From Maritalea porphyrae (GTDB lineage Bacteria; Pseudomonadota; Alphaproteobacteria; Rhizobiales; Devosiaceae), in NCBI RefSeq assembly GCF_030159895.1, contig NZ_BSNI01000002.1, forward strand, positions 312,039 to 376,038: a DNA stretch of 64,000 bases, in the 5' to 3' direction. Position numbers and translations under genes: made by a program. Numbering within the stretch: position 1 is the stretch's first letter; each line of letters begins with the position of its first letter. Positions 8,780-16,334 of this stretch are shown here, piece after piece. The notes below the pieces were generated by a model. The model was not told the origin of the DNA, ran no database searches, and saw nothing but the letters and a program-made list of their open reading frames with translations.

Positions 8780-9376
8780 ATGCGCGAAGAAAAACGAGCC
8801 GCAAAAAGGCAAGCCATCGCTGAGGCGGCCTATGCTTTGATCGAAGAAAAAGGATACTTGGGCACCTCAATGCTCGCCATCGCAAAACGCGCCAAAGCCT
8901 CGAACGAGACGCTTTATAATTGGTATGGCGACAAGCAAGGCTTGTTCAAAGAGCTGATTGAACAAAACGCACACCAAGTGCGCGACCTTTTACAAAAGCA
9001 AACTGAAAAAGACCTTTCACCGCTTAAAACGCTCAAACAATTGGCCCCAGAATTGCTCACCTTGCTGCTCGGCGATCGGGCCGTGGCCCTCAACCGCGCC
9101 GCGGCTGCTGACCCAACCGGAGAATTGGGCAGGATCCTGTCCCGCTCAGGCAAGGAAAGCGTTTTTCCGCTCATTATCCAAACCTTTGAGCGGTTCCCAA
9201 GATTGCCGAACGAAGAGGCCGTAAACGCAGCCATTACATTTCTTGATTTACTTGTTGGCGATCAGCAAATCCGTCGCGCAATCGGCGCAACCAAACAGCC
9301 TACCAAAGCAGAAATTGACACCCGAAGCGCTCGTGCCCTAACCGCGATTGCAAAACTCTATGAGCTTGATGGCTGA
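8780..9376 (+). CDS. TetR/AcrR family transcriptional regulator
   Basis: A 198-residue regulator. The N-terminal TetR helix-turn-helix reads KRQAIAEAAYALIEEKGYLG, then ASNETLYNWYGDKQGLFKEL as recognition helix and following turn. The C-terminal half is the variable ligand-binding domain, with an AefR-like flavour (LLVGDQQIRRAI). An in-frame TTG exists at 8753, but the ATG at 8780 has TTGGAAAAACT before it and gives the normal TetR length, so it is preferred. It is divergent from the two-gene membrane operon and likely represses it through the repeats at 8705-8750. The inducer is unknown. Confidence 0.9.
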   Translation: MREEKRAAKRQAIAEAAYALIEEKGYLGTSMLAIAKRAKASNETLYNWYGDKQGLFKELIEQNAHQVRDLLQKQTEKDLSPLKTLKQLAPELLTLLLGDRAVALNRAAAADPTGELGRILSRSGKESVFPLIIQTFERFPRLPNEEAVNAAITFLDLLVGDQQIRRAIGATKQPTKAEIDTRSARALTAIAKLYELDG

Positions 9377-9450
9377 CAAGATCAGTATTTACTCAAAATT
9401 ATTTGCTGCTAAATTTGCTGCATATTTTTGCCATTTTGATTTGAGATTCT

Positions 9451-10239
9451 ATGACTTCTGCACCCGCCCAACCCAAACGCTATATGTGGCGTCGGTTCAT
9501 TGCACTCATCATTGATGTGCTTCTCATCCAAGTGTTTTTCTTTGTTCTGATGGCACTTGCGCAACCGCTAGTGCCCGGGAAAGTCATAATCTCACCGCCA
9601 ATTGGGATGAATTATTGCAAAACTTTAGATGAGAGCCCAAAGCTACTCAAGTTTGCGGAAATGGTCGACCCAACGCTCAAATTACCACGCGAGTTTACGC
9701 TATGCACAACCTCCGTTTTCGGTCTTTTTGAACATAACAAGCTTAACGTGAAGGTCATCACCGCTGAGGACGAGAACACAAGCTACTCGTTGCGGATTGG
9801 TGTCTATGTTGATGAAGAACTCAATATCATCACACCGTTTGATTTTGAGAGCGTATTCATGATCCTAACGCCACTAGTTTACGCGCTCTATGTCTTCAAA
9901 TTTCGCGCAACACCGGGAAAAAATATTGTCGGCATACAACTCTATAATTTCGGACAAAAGCCCTCTTTACTTCGTCTGATTGGTCGTGAATATCTTCGTT
10001 TTGCACCATTTGTGTTTTTTGCCGTTGCATCAATTTCTTATTTGATTGTTATTTCCGCAAGCAACACGGGCGACACAATTGCCACTCTCGTTCAAAGTGT
10101 GACGGTGCCCGCTTTCTGGTATGGTTTGATCGCCATCTATATCGCCGGACTTCTATATTATCTCATTCCCTTCATCCGCTGGCGTGGACGCATGCCATAT
10201 GACAAATGGACTGGATTTGAAGGCGTGAAGCGCGTCTAG
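9451..10239 (+). CDS. RDD family membrane protein
   Basis: A 262-residue protein. It opens with the RDD signature MWRRFIALIIDVLLI (conserved Arg and Asp in the first helix). It then has a large extracytoplasmic insert (about residues 45-125, with two cysteines), a second helix, FRATPGKNIVGIQLYN (the family's T-P-G-K motif) and two further helices. RDD proteins are often linked to ion or amine transport or to membrane stress, without a single agreed function. It is monocistronic and overlaps the convergent GDCCVxC gene by 4 bases. Confidence 0.8.
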   Translation: MTSAPAQPKRYMWRRFIALIIDVLLIQVFFFVLMALAQPLVPGKVIISPPIGMNYCKTLDESPKLLKFAEMVDPTLKLPREFTLCTTSVFGLFEHNKLNVKVITAEDENTSYSLRIGVYVDEELNIITPFDFESVFMILTPLVYALYVFKFRATPGKNIVGIQLYNFGQKPSLLRLIGREYLRFAPFVFFAVASISYLIVISASNTGDTIATLVQSVTVPAFWYGLIAIYIAGLLYYLIPFIRWRGRMPYDKWTGFEGVKRV

Positions 10240-10451
10240 CAACAGCTCTTGCCCTCTTGAATCGGTGGGCACGGCACCGTCCCATATGAGCAATAAACAC
10301 AGCAGTCTCCGGGCTTCGGCTTTAAGACCGCGCCGCACCCCTTGCAGTCATAAAAATATTGGCAAGCATCCGTCGGCATGGTTTCAATTGAAACATGCCC
10401 GCATTCGGGACATGCAATCTGTGTTTCAAGTTGTACATTTATCGCTGACAT
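10236..10451 (-). CDS. GDCCVxC-domain small cysteine-rich protein
   Basis: A 71-residue protein with eleven cysteines: CPEC (14-17), Cys30, CKGC (36-39), the family signature GDCCVYCSYG (Cys50, Cys51, Cys54), Cys61, and a terminal CC (70-71). The arrangement matches the GDCCVxC family, some members of which are selenoproteins; here the codons are ordinary cysteine codons. The four CxxC-type pairs suggest zinc or iron-sulfur binding; function is unknown. The ATG at 10451 has GGAGGAAG immediately upstream, so the longer in-frame start at 10514 is rejected. Confidence 0.85.
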   Translation of the reverse strand: MSAINVQLETQIACPECGHVSIETMPTDACQYFYDCKGCGAVLKPKPGDCCVYCSYGTVPCPPIQEGKSCC

Positions 10452-10591
10452 TTCTTCCTCCACACCAAAAACTGTGGCCCCGGACATTGGCCAACTCAAA
10501 TCACTTTTTCGCAAGAAGATGTCAAACGGGGTGCCATTTCACTAGCGCGTGCGCCCAAATTGCGCTTTGATGAACATCCCGCCACATCAAT

Positions 10592-10882
10592 ATGCGAAAA
10601 CCAATGTTTGACTTTTTAGCCCACATCACTTGGATCGATTATGTCGGATCATTCGGGACTTTGATGGTTGTAACCGCTTACTTCTTGACGCAAATGAGAC
10701 TGATGAGTGCCACCGATCTCGGCTTTCCCGTTATCAACCTGCTCGGCTCTTTACTGATCGGCGCGTCGCTTTATGTAAACTTCAATCTCGCCTCGGCGCT
10801 GATTGAATTCTTCTGGATCATCATTTCAATCATTGGAATTATCCAATGGTTCCGATTTCGCCATAAAAGGACATCATCATGA
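10592..10882 (+). CDS. CBU_0592-like three-helix membrane protein
   Basis: A 96-residue protein with three membrane helices: YVGSFGTLMVVTAYFLTQMR, then LGFPVINLLGSLLIGASLY, then ALIEFFWIIISIIGIIQWF. The arrangement and the NLLGS turn match the CBU_0592 family of small membrane proteins, whose function is unknown. ATGs at 10592 and 10604 are both possible; neither has a clear ribosome-binding site. The stop overlaps the start of the cupin gene by 4 bases, so the pair is translationally coupled. Confidence 0.72.
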   Translation: MRKPMFDFLAHITWIDYVGSFGTLMVVTAYFLTQMRLMSATDLGFPVINLLGSLLIGASLYVNFNLASALIEFFWIIISIIGIIQWFRFRHKRTSS

Positions 10883-11229
10883 CCGCCGTAAATCTTAGTC
10901 AGAAGCTCTCGAAGTTCTCAGACTGTTGGTCACCCAAAATCATCTCGACCTACAATGGCAATGAGGTGATGCTTGCCAAGTTTGAGGGCGAGTTTGTGTG
11001 GCATTCCCACCCAGACACAGACGACTTTTTCCTCGTCATTGAAGGTGATGTCACCATTGAAATGCCTGACAAGACCGTCACACTTGGCCCCGGCGAGATG
11101 TATGTCGTGCCAAAAGGAGTTGAGCACAAACCATCAACCAAGAACGGCGCAAGCGTCCTGTTGATTGAACCGAAGGGCACACCTAATTCGGGCGATGAAA
11201 AAACCGCTGCCGTCAAAGTGGAGATTTAG
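10879..11229 (+). CDS. Single-domain cupin protein
   Basis: A 116-residue cupin. Motif 1 is WHSHPDTDDFFLVIEG (metal-ligand histidines and the acidic residue), and motif 2 is PGEMYVVPKGVEHKP with the third histidine. The protein is one beta-barrel with no fused domain, so it may be an enzyme or a metabolite-binding protein; the sequence does not decide. It overlaps the upstream membrane protein gene by 4 bases and is followed 9 bases later by a GNAT acetyltransferase, suggesting a three-gene operon. Confidence 0.85.
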   Translation: MTAVNLSQKLSKFSDCWSPKIISTYNGNEVMLAKFEGEFVWHSHPDTDDFFLVIEGDVTIEMPDKTVTLGPGEMYVVPKGVEHKPSTKNGASVLLIEPKGTPNSGDEKTAAVKVEI

Positions 11230-11238
11230 GAGTTGTCG

Positions 11239-11838
11239 ATGTCAAATTGGATTGAACCGGTAACCCTTGAGGGGAAATATGTAAAACTCATGCCGCTATC
11301 ACACGATCACGCGGTGGACTTAGAAGAAGCGGCGCAAGATGGCGAACTACACAAGCTTTGGTACACCAGCGTGCCCGCCCCAGACAAAGTAGACGCTGAA
11401 ATTTCTCGGCGGTTGCGATTAATGGCAGAGGGTTCGATGTTGCCTTTTTCCATCATTGATAAAAAGTCCGGCGCGGTGGTGGGGATGACCACCTACATGA
11501 ACATCGACAGCACCAACAAACGCCTTGAAATTGGCTCCACCTGGTATCGCAAGTCAGTACAGCGCTCGCCGCTTAACACAGAGTGCAAGATTTTGCTTCT
11601 CAGCCATGCTTTTGAAACATTAGAAGCAATTGCCGTCGAGTTCCGCACCCATTTTATGAACCACCAAAGCAGAAATGCGATTGAACGGCTGGGCGCAAAA
11701 CTGGATGGCGTGTTGCGGCGTCACAGCGTTCTGACCAATGGCACAGTGCGCGACACCGCAGTTTACTCGATTATTCCAAGTGAGTGGCCCAGTGTGAAAG
11801 CGAACTTGAATTGGAAATTGGAAATGCCCCGCGATTAA
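11239..11838 (+). CDS. GNAT family N-acetyltransferase (RimJ/RimL-like)
   Basis: A 199-residue acetyltransferase. It starts WIEPVTLEGKYVKLMPLS, as RimJ/RimL-like proteins do, has the central strand LEIGSTWYRKSVQRSPLNTE, and an acetyl-CoA-site region followed by FRTHFMNHQSRNAIERLGAK, the Asn-x-x-Ser-x-x-Ala-Ile-Glu-Arg-Leu-Gly motif of this branch. The substrate cannot be named. The ATG at 11239 is preceded by GGAG with a 6-base spacer; a TTG six bases earlier is less likely. It is third in the run after the cupin gene and overlaps the convergent DUF6622 gene by 4 bases. Confidence 0.85.
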   Translation: MSNWIEPVTLEGKYVKLMPLSHDHAVDLEEAAQDGELHKLWYTSVPAPDKVDAEISRRLRLMAEGSMLPFSIIDKKSGAVVGMTTYMNIDSTNKRLEIGSTWYRKSVQRSPLNTECKILLLSHAFETLEAIAVEFRTHFMNHQSRNAIERLGAKLDGVLRRHSVLTNGTVRDTAVYSIIPSEWPSVKANLNWKLEMPRD

Positions 11839-12335
11839 GCGTCAAGTTCGGCAATGGTTTGGCGCTGCATGTAGTGCCAAACATAGGCTGCGCGGCCAAT
11901 AAACACACCCGCTACACTCGCTTTGATCACGGTTAGACCAAGATAAACGATCGGCAATCCAATCAGTTCAGGCATGATCGCCACAAACATGCCATTTAAA
12001 AAGCTGGCAACAAACACGGTGACAATGGTCAACATGGTCACCCACTCACCCGCCACGTGGACGCGATTACCTTTCCTGGCAAGGGTCCAACTTTGTTGCA
12101 GCCGCATGCCCAAAAGCGCCCCCAATGCATAAGCGAAAAAGAAGGCGCTCCAAACCACTATCTGATTGGGCAGTGCCAGCAAGTTGTTAACGGACAACAA
12201 GCCCAGCAAAGGCATGAAATAGATCATCGCCGCCGGCATCCACCGCGTTCGACTGGCGCGCAACCCGAGTACAATCAAAACAACCAACAATGGCCAAACC
12301 CAAGGCGGGGTATTCTTTAAAATCTCAACAAACAT
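11835..12335 (-). CDS. DUF6622 family membrane protein
   Basis: A 166-residue protein with five hydrophobic segments. The opening FVEILKNTPPWVWPLLVVLI and the following GLRASRTR match the DUF6622 pattern (NTPxWVW followed by helices). Function is unknown. The ATG at 12335 has GGAG nine bases upstream; the frame continues to 12488, but that extension runs through a strong palindrome (12449-12473) and is unlikely to be translated. It is divergent from the uncharacterised gene at 12544. Confidence 0.7.
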   Translation of the reverse strand: MFVEILKNTPPWVWPLLVVLIVLGLRASRTRWMPAAMIYFMPLLGLLSVNNLLALPNQIVVWSAFFFAYALGALLGMRLQQSWTLARKGNRVHVAGEWVTMLTIVTVFVASFLNGMFVAIMPELIGLPIVYLGLTVIKASVAGVFIGRAAYVWHYMQRQTIAELDA

Positions 12336-12448
12336 GCATCTTCTCCGCATTTGCAAAAATGTGATGCTGCAATCAATAGCTTTGAGAGCCGGAGATGCAC
12401 CCGTTGTTGCGTCGACGCAGCTAAAAACTACGCCAATCGACATCGAAA

Positions 12449-12473
12449 TGTCATTCACGAAGCGTGAATGACA
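12449..12473. promoter_or_regulatory. Perfect 11-bp inverted repeat in a divergent promoter region
   Basis: TGTCATTCACG at 12449-12459, a 3-base spacer AAG, then CGTGAATGACA at 12463-12473: two perfect 11-bp arms. It lies between the DUF6622 gene (minus, starts 12335) and the unknown gene at 12544 (plus). No T-run follows, so a terminator is unlikely; an operator for a dimeric repressor is more probable. The regulator is not adjacent. Confidence 0.6.
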
Positions 12474-12543
12474 AGGTTCGGTCCACACCGAAACAATTGC
12501 TGAGCACTTTGCGCTATTTCAAAAGGACAATCCGGAGGCGTGA

Positions 12544-13194
12544 ATGCTCAGCTACCTATTTGAAAACTTCGATGAGAGAGCGAAAATAGTCGCTAAGCTG
12601 GAGGATAAAGCAAACCTCTTTGAACAATATATTGCCAATAGATGTGCCCCCAATCCTTCATATGTGGTCAGTACCCAGCAACGCTGTGCATCCTATTTCG
12701 GCATCCACAATGACGAAGCAGTTCTTCAGTTTTTCTCAAAGGGCCAACTTAAATGGATCGCCCAACTGCAGCAGGAAAACGTTGCAGAGGAACAAGCCGC
12801 GAAAGCGCTATTCTTGCAAATCTTTCGCGAAGCACGGCACAAGCTTGAACAGTCAGAACTAAGTGCCGTGGCTCATCAGTTGCAACTCGTTATGCCTCAA
12901 CTAACCGACCATATGCTGAACGCCACTTGGCAACATTTCCTAGAAGGCACTTACGGCGTATGCACCAAAGATGGATTACCCGACACCGTTGCCAAGAAGC
13001 AGGTACTGGTGACCCTGATCGATTCATTCATTGCCCGAAATGCCTCAGTTCGGCTAGACGGAATTCCGCGCTCATATTTGAGCCAATTAGTGGATGCACT
13101 TGATGGAGTTGAACCACAATTTGCACCCCATGAGCGCCAGCGATCATCTCGCCAGCGCTGCATAAATGAGGTCAGATTGAACTATCTTAGCTGA
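12544..13194 (+). CDS. Uncharacterised cytosolic protein
   Basis: A 216-residue protein that I do not recognise. It is rich in helix-forming residues, with a glutamine-rich middle (LKWIAQLQQENVAEEQAAKA) and a basic C-terminus (HERQRSSRQRCINEVRLNYLS). There is no signal peptide or membrane span. The start is strong: GGAGG lies 6 bases before the ATG at 12544. Codon use looks like that of the neighbours. It is transcribed away from the palindrome at 12449-12473, and its 3' end overlaps the convergent SDR gene by 8 bases. Confidence 0.65.
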   Translation: MLSYLFENFDERAKIVAKLEDKANLFEQYIANRCAPNPSYVVSTQQRCASYFGIHNDEAVLQFFSKGQLKWIAQLQQENVAEEQAAKALFLQIFREARHKLEQSELSAVAHQLQLVMPQLTDHMLNATWQHFLEGTYGVCTKDGLPDTVAKKQVLVTLIDSFIARNASVRLDGIPRSYLSQLVDALDGVEPQFAPHERQRSSRQRCINEVRLNYLS

Positions 13195-13963
13195 TCAACG
13201 GCAGCCCCAACGCATTCCGGCCCTCATTGGTTTTCATCGAAAAGTCTGTACCCAAATAGGGGTCTCCGCCCTCGCCGCACAAATAGCCAATTGCTTTCGC
13301 CACCCAGTCCGGCGAGATATGCGCATCAGGGTCCAACTGGCTCACGGGATTTATGCCGGACGCTTTAATTTGCACCTGCATTTCCGTTGCCACGGTGCCC
13401 GGGCTCAATCCAATCACCCGCACGCCAAGGTCGCGATATTCTTTGTCGCTGCATTTCGTAAGCGACAACAAACCTGCCTTGGTTGCGCAATAATGGCTCC
13501 AACCCTCTAGCGCACCTGTGGCCGCGCCGGAGCTGATATTGATGATCGTGCCGCTTCCTTTCTCTACCATCCCTGGCAACACCGCACGGGTCGCATAATA
13601 TGGGCCTTTCAAGTTTACATCGACGATCTGGCTCCACGCGTCTGGATCGCTTTCATCAATCCGCGCAATCGGATCAATCAGCCCAGCATTGTTGACAAGA
13701 ATATCGACACCGCCAAACACGCTTGCAGCATCCACAGCCCTTTGCACATCTTGCGCATTGCCAACATCACACGCCACAGCCACGGCATGGCCGCCATCCG
13801 TCTGAATTTCAGATACGAGCTCGTCCAGTGCAGCTTTCGAGCGGGCTGCGAGCACCAAATTGGCGCCATTTTGATGGAAATAGCATGCGCTCGCGCGACC
13901 GATTCCACGACTTGCTCCGGTAATCAAAACTGTTGTGCCTGCAAATTTATCTGTTCTTGCCAT
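13187..13963 (-). CDS. Short-chain dehydrogenase/reductase (SDR)
   Basis: A 258-residue classical SDR. The NAD(P)-binding motif is TGASRGIGRA near residue 14, NNAG follows at mid-length, the active-site serine is in IINISSG, and Tyr and Lys appear in HYCATKAG (YxxxK). The C-terminal extension is somewhat longer than the minimum and would shape the substrate pocket; the substrate is unknown. GGAGG lies 6 bases before the ATG at 13963. It is divergent from a LysR regulator only 93 bases away, which probably controls it. Confidence 0.92.
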   Translation of the reverse strand: MARTDKFAGTTVLITGASRGIGRASACYFHQNGANLVLAARSKAALDELVSEIQTDGGHAVAVACDVGNAQDVQRAVDAASVFGGVDILVNNAGLIDPIARIDESDPDAWSQIVDVNLKGPYYATRAVLPGMVEKGSGTIINISSGAATGALEGWSHYCATKAGLLSLTKCSDKEYRDLGVRVIGLSPGTVATEMQVQIKASGINPVSQLDPDAHISPDWVAKAIGYLCGEGGDPYLGTDFSMKTNEGRNALGLPLIS

Positions 13964-14056
13964 AAGTGCCTCCACGAAATACTTGCCCCAACATAACGAC
14001 GCGGCCCAAACAATAAAGCTATCAATCCCCACGATATTAATGCTATTAGCGCATGA

Positions 14057-14938
14057 ATGGACGTAGAAGATCTTGCATTACTGAAGGAAGTTGCTGAGCA
14101 TTTAAGCTTTGCAGAAGTGGCACGGCGGCGCAATGTCGACCCCAGCATGGTTTCACGCACCATTTCCAGCATTGAAAGCCAACTCGGCTTTGCGCTGTTT
14201 CACCGCACCACCCGAAAGATGTCGCTCACAAGTGCTGGGCAAACATATGTTCAAAGAATAAACCCGTTGGTGGAGGAGTTACAAAACGCGATATCTGAAG
14301 CGCTGTCGCAAAACCAAAAACCGTCGGGATTGGTTCGGCTAACGGCGTCGACGGCTTTTGGCAATCAAGTCATCTTGCCGCTGATAGAAGAGTTTACCGC
14401 TCAGCTGCCGCAAATTGAGTTGCAATTGCAGCTCACCGATCAAAACCTTGACCTAACTGATCATCAAATCGACTTGGCGATCAGACTAACTGATCAACCC
14501 AAAAGTGATTTGATTTGCACAAAGCTGATGGACACTCACTATCAGATTGTCTCATCGCCTGCGTTCAACGCACCCCTTGAGCATCCAAGCGATCTTGCAA
14601 ACGTCAATTGCCCGCTACTTGATCTGCCTAAGTACCGCGATGTTTGGAAGTTCCAAAAGGGCACGAAGGAGCACGCCGTGGCCGTCAACGGCACCATACG
14701 GATGTCGAACCCGCTTGCGCTGCGTGAGGCAGCACGCTTGGGGCTGGGCCCTGCGCTACTGCCAAATTGGTTGATCAAGGATGATCTTAAAACAGGACGA
14801 TTGGTGCAACACTTTGCCGATTGGCAGGTAACCGCAACCAGCTTTAACACCGCTGCATGGTTGATTTACGCACCTCAAAGATTCATGCCAGCACGTCTTC
14901 GCGCCACAATCGACTTCTTCCGCGCAAACGTGAAATAG
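14057..14938 (+). CDS. LysR family transcriptional regulator, divergent from SDR
   Basis: A 293-residue LysR protein. The winged helix-turn-helix occupies residues 1-60 (LSFAEVARRRNVDPSMVSRT, then IESQLGFALFHRTTRKM), followed by the linker helix and the two-lobed effector domain. The subtype with SxFAEVAR-like helix and DLAIRLTD in the effector domain is the CrgA/DsdC-like group. The shared 93-bp region with the SDR gene is AT-rich and contains ATTAATGCTATTAG, but no clean T-N11-A motif stood out. The likely role is control of the neighbouring SDR. Confidence 0.92.
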   Translation: MDVEDLALLKEVAEHLSFAEVARRRNVDPSMVSRTISSIESQLGFALFHRTTRKMSLTSAGQTYVQRINPLVEELQNAISEALSQNQKPSGLVRLTASTAFGNQVILPLIEEFTAQLPQIELQLQLTDQNLDLTDHQIDLAIRLTDQPKSDLICTKLMDTHYQIVSSPAFNAPLEHPSDLANVNCPLLDLPKYRDVWKFQKGTKEHAVAVNGTIRMSNPLALREAARLGLGPALLPNWLIKDDLKTGRLVQHFADWQVTATSFNTAAWLIYAPQRFMPARLRATIDFFRANVK

Positions 14939-14940
14939 AC

Positions 14941-15324
14941 TTAGGCCGCCACGAATTGCTTGGCTACAAAATTAGCGCGTCCCCAACTGCGCAAACTATC
15001 CATAACCGGTTCAAGCTGTGTGCCCAATTCGGTCAAAGAGTATTCAACATGCGGCGGCACAACCTCAAACACTTTACGGTTGACGATGCCATCTTCCTCA
15101 AGCTCGCGAAGTGTCAAAGTTAGCATCCGCTGCGTGATCCCTGGAATAGCGCGCCGCAATTCACCAAACCGCATCGGCTGCTCCATGAGCTGATGCAACA
15201 CGATCAATTTCCATTTGCCGCCCAAATGTGAGATTGCATAAACCACCGGGCACAACTCTGATTTTTCCTTTTCACTCAGATTGTCCGGCAGCTTCACGCC
15301 CGTTTGATGCTCTAGGTCACACAT
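14941..15324 (-). CDS. HxlR family redox-type transcriptional regulator
   Basis: A 127-residue winged-helix regulator of the HxlR/YodB/QorR family. The core is ISHLGGKWKLIVLHQLMEQP, MRFGELRRAIPGITQRMLTL, and the wing EVVPPHVEYSLTELG. Cys25, directly before the first helix (SELCPVVYAI), is where YodB/QorR/HypR proteins carry the cysteine that senses quinones or disulfide stress; Cys2 is a second candidate. It is divergent from a flavodoxin-type quinone reductase gene at 15532, the classic arrangement for such sensors. Confidence 0.9.
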   Translation of the reverse strand: MCDLEHQTGVKLPDNLSEKEKSELCPVVYAISHLGGKWKLIVLHQLMEQPMRFGELRRAIPGITQRMLTLTLRELEEDGIVNRKVFEVVPPHVEYSLTELGTQLEPVMDSLRSWGRANFVAKQFVAA

Positions 15325-15390
15325 TTTTTTCTCCGCGTACTTAAGGCAATTTCAGCCGCAATGCCTTGCAAATCCTTTGGGCACAAATTT

Positions 15391-15410
15391 GATAGTATAC
15401 TTTTTGTATC
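15391..15410. promoter_or_regulatory. Candidate HxlR operator between regulator and flavodoxin gene
   Basis: The segment GATAGTATACTTTTTGTATC contains the 8-bp palindrome AGTATACT (15394-15401) and a nearby GTATC that partly mirrors the left edge GATAG. HxlR/YodB operators are AT-rich short palindromes built on TACT/AGTA, so this is the best candidate in the 207-bp divergent region. Confidence 0.4.
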
Positions 15411-15531
15411 TACATCACATTTTAGTGCCTTCTTGCTCTTTTTATCCTAATGCGCATTTTTCTGTCAACCAAGCAGTGCAAGCGAACAATGCATCACCTC
15501 GCTTGGGTGGAACCAACAAACGAGTAAAAAC

Positions 15532-16110
15532 ATGTCAAAAATTTCTATTGTCTATCATTCAGGCTACGGCCACACCCAAAAACAAGCTGAAGCTGTACGC
15601 GATGGCGCTGCCGCCAACACCAATGACGAAGTGCACTTGATTCCGGTCGACGAAGCCGATGAGCATTGGGACACACTCGCCGCGTCAGACGCGATCATTT
15701 TCGGCTCGCCAACTTATATGGGTTCGGTTTCTGCGCAATTTAAAACCTTTGCGGACAAGTCATCAAAAGTGTGGTTCGAACAGGGATGGAAAGACAAAAT
15801 CGCCGCCGGGTTCACAAACTCTTCAAGCCAAAATGGCGACAAGCACTCAACGCTACAGCAGCTTTCCTTGCTCGCAGCGCAACATGGCATGTTGTGGGTC
15901 AGCCTTGGTCAAATGCCAGGCAACAATTCATCCACAGGATCAGTCGAAGACATTAATCGTCTCGGCTCATCTTTGGGCGCAATGGCACAATCTAACGCCG
16001 ATCAAGGTCCAGAACATGGCCCCATTAATTCAGACCTGGAAAGCGCCAAATTGTTGGGTCAACGGGTCACCGACATCGCCAATCGCTTCACCCGAAACGT
16101 CGCAGCGTAA
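15532..16110 (+). CDS. Flavodoxin-fold NAD(P)H-quinone reductase-like protein (WrbA-type)
   Basis: A 192-residue flavodoxin-fold protein. The FMN-phosphate loop is HSGYGHT (residues 9-15) and the second FMN loop is FGSPTYMGSVSAQFK. The C-terminal part GNNSSTGSVEDINRLGSSLG is shared with flavodoxin-family reductases related to WrbA, although the family insert typical of true WrbA is shorter here. The expected role is two-electron reduction of quinones. It is divergent from the HxlR regulator and ends about 40 bases before the first copy of a dispersed GC-rich element. Confidence 0.88.
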   Translation: MSKISIVYHSGYGHTQKQAEAVRDGAAANTNDEVHLIPVDEADEHWDTLAASDAIIFGSPTYMGSVSAQFKTFADKSSKVWFEQGWKDKIAAGFTNSSSQNGDKHSTLQQLSLLAAQHGMLWVSLGQMPGNNSSTGSVEDINRLGSSLGAMAQSNADQGPEHGPINSDLESAKLLGQRVTDIANRFTRNVAA

Positions 16111-16149
16111 ACCAGATTTTATTTACCGCGCCCAAAGGGGCACCTCCAA

Positions 16150-16193
16150 TTGGCGGGGGTGCCGGGGAAGGGCCGTAAGGCCGACGGCGGCGC
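16150..16193 (+). repeat. Dispersed GC-rich element, copy 1 (variable-stem repeat)
   Basis: The 44-bp copy has a left flank TTGGCGGGGGTGCCGGGGAA, a central hairpin GGGCC-GTAA-GGCC and a right flank GACGGCGGCGC. It shares flanks, but not stem sequence, with copies at 16203, 48974, 57308 and 57430. It lies between the flavodoxin gene and the ccoNOQP terminator. Confidence 0.8.
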
Positions 16194-16202
16194 AATACAA
16201 AG

Positions 16203-16246
16203 TTGGGGTGCTGGGGAATGCAGCCGCATGGCTGCAACGGCGGCGC
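16203..16246 (+). repeat. Dispersed GC-rich element, copy 2 (diverged)
   Basis: A degenerate left flank TTGGGGTGCTGGGGAA is followed by a central hairpin TGCAGCC-GCA-T-GGCTGCA (7-bp arms) and the right flank ACGGCGGCGC. It lies 53 bp after copy 1 in the same orientation. The stem sequence is entirely different from copy 1. Confidence 0.75.
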
Positions 16247-16256
16247 CAAATAAGTC

Positions 16257-16292
16257 AAAAAAATCCCCGGGGGCCTTGCGGCTTCCCGGGGC
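16257..16292 (-). terminator. Rho-independent terminator of ccoNOQP
   Basis: On the minus strand, CCCCGGG (16291-16285) and CCCGGGG (16271-16265) form a GC-rich stem with an inner AAGCCGCAAGGCC loop region, followed by seven T residues (16263-16257). It stands about 45 bases after the ccoP stop. Confidence 0.85.
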
Positions 16293-16334
16293 TTGCTCCC
16301 TCCAAGGAACAACTCTTCACATTGGTTGCCAGCT

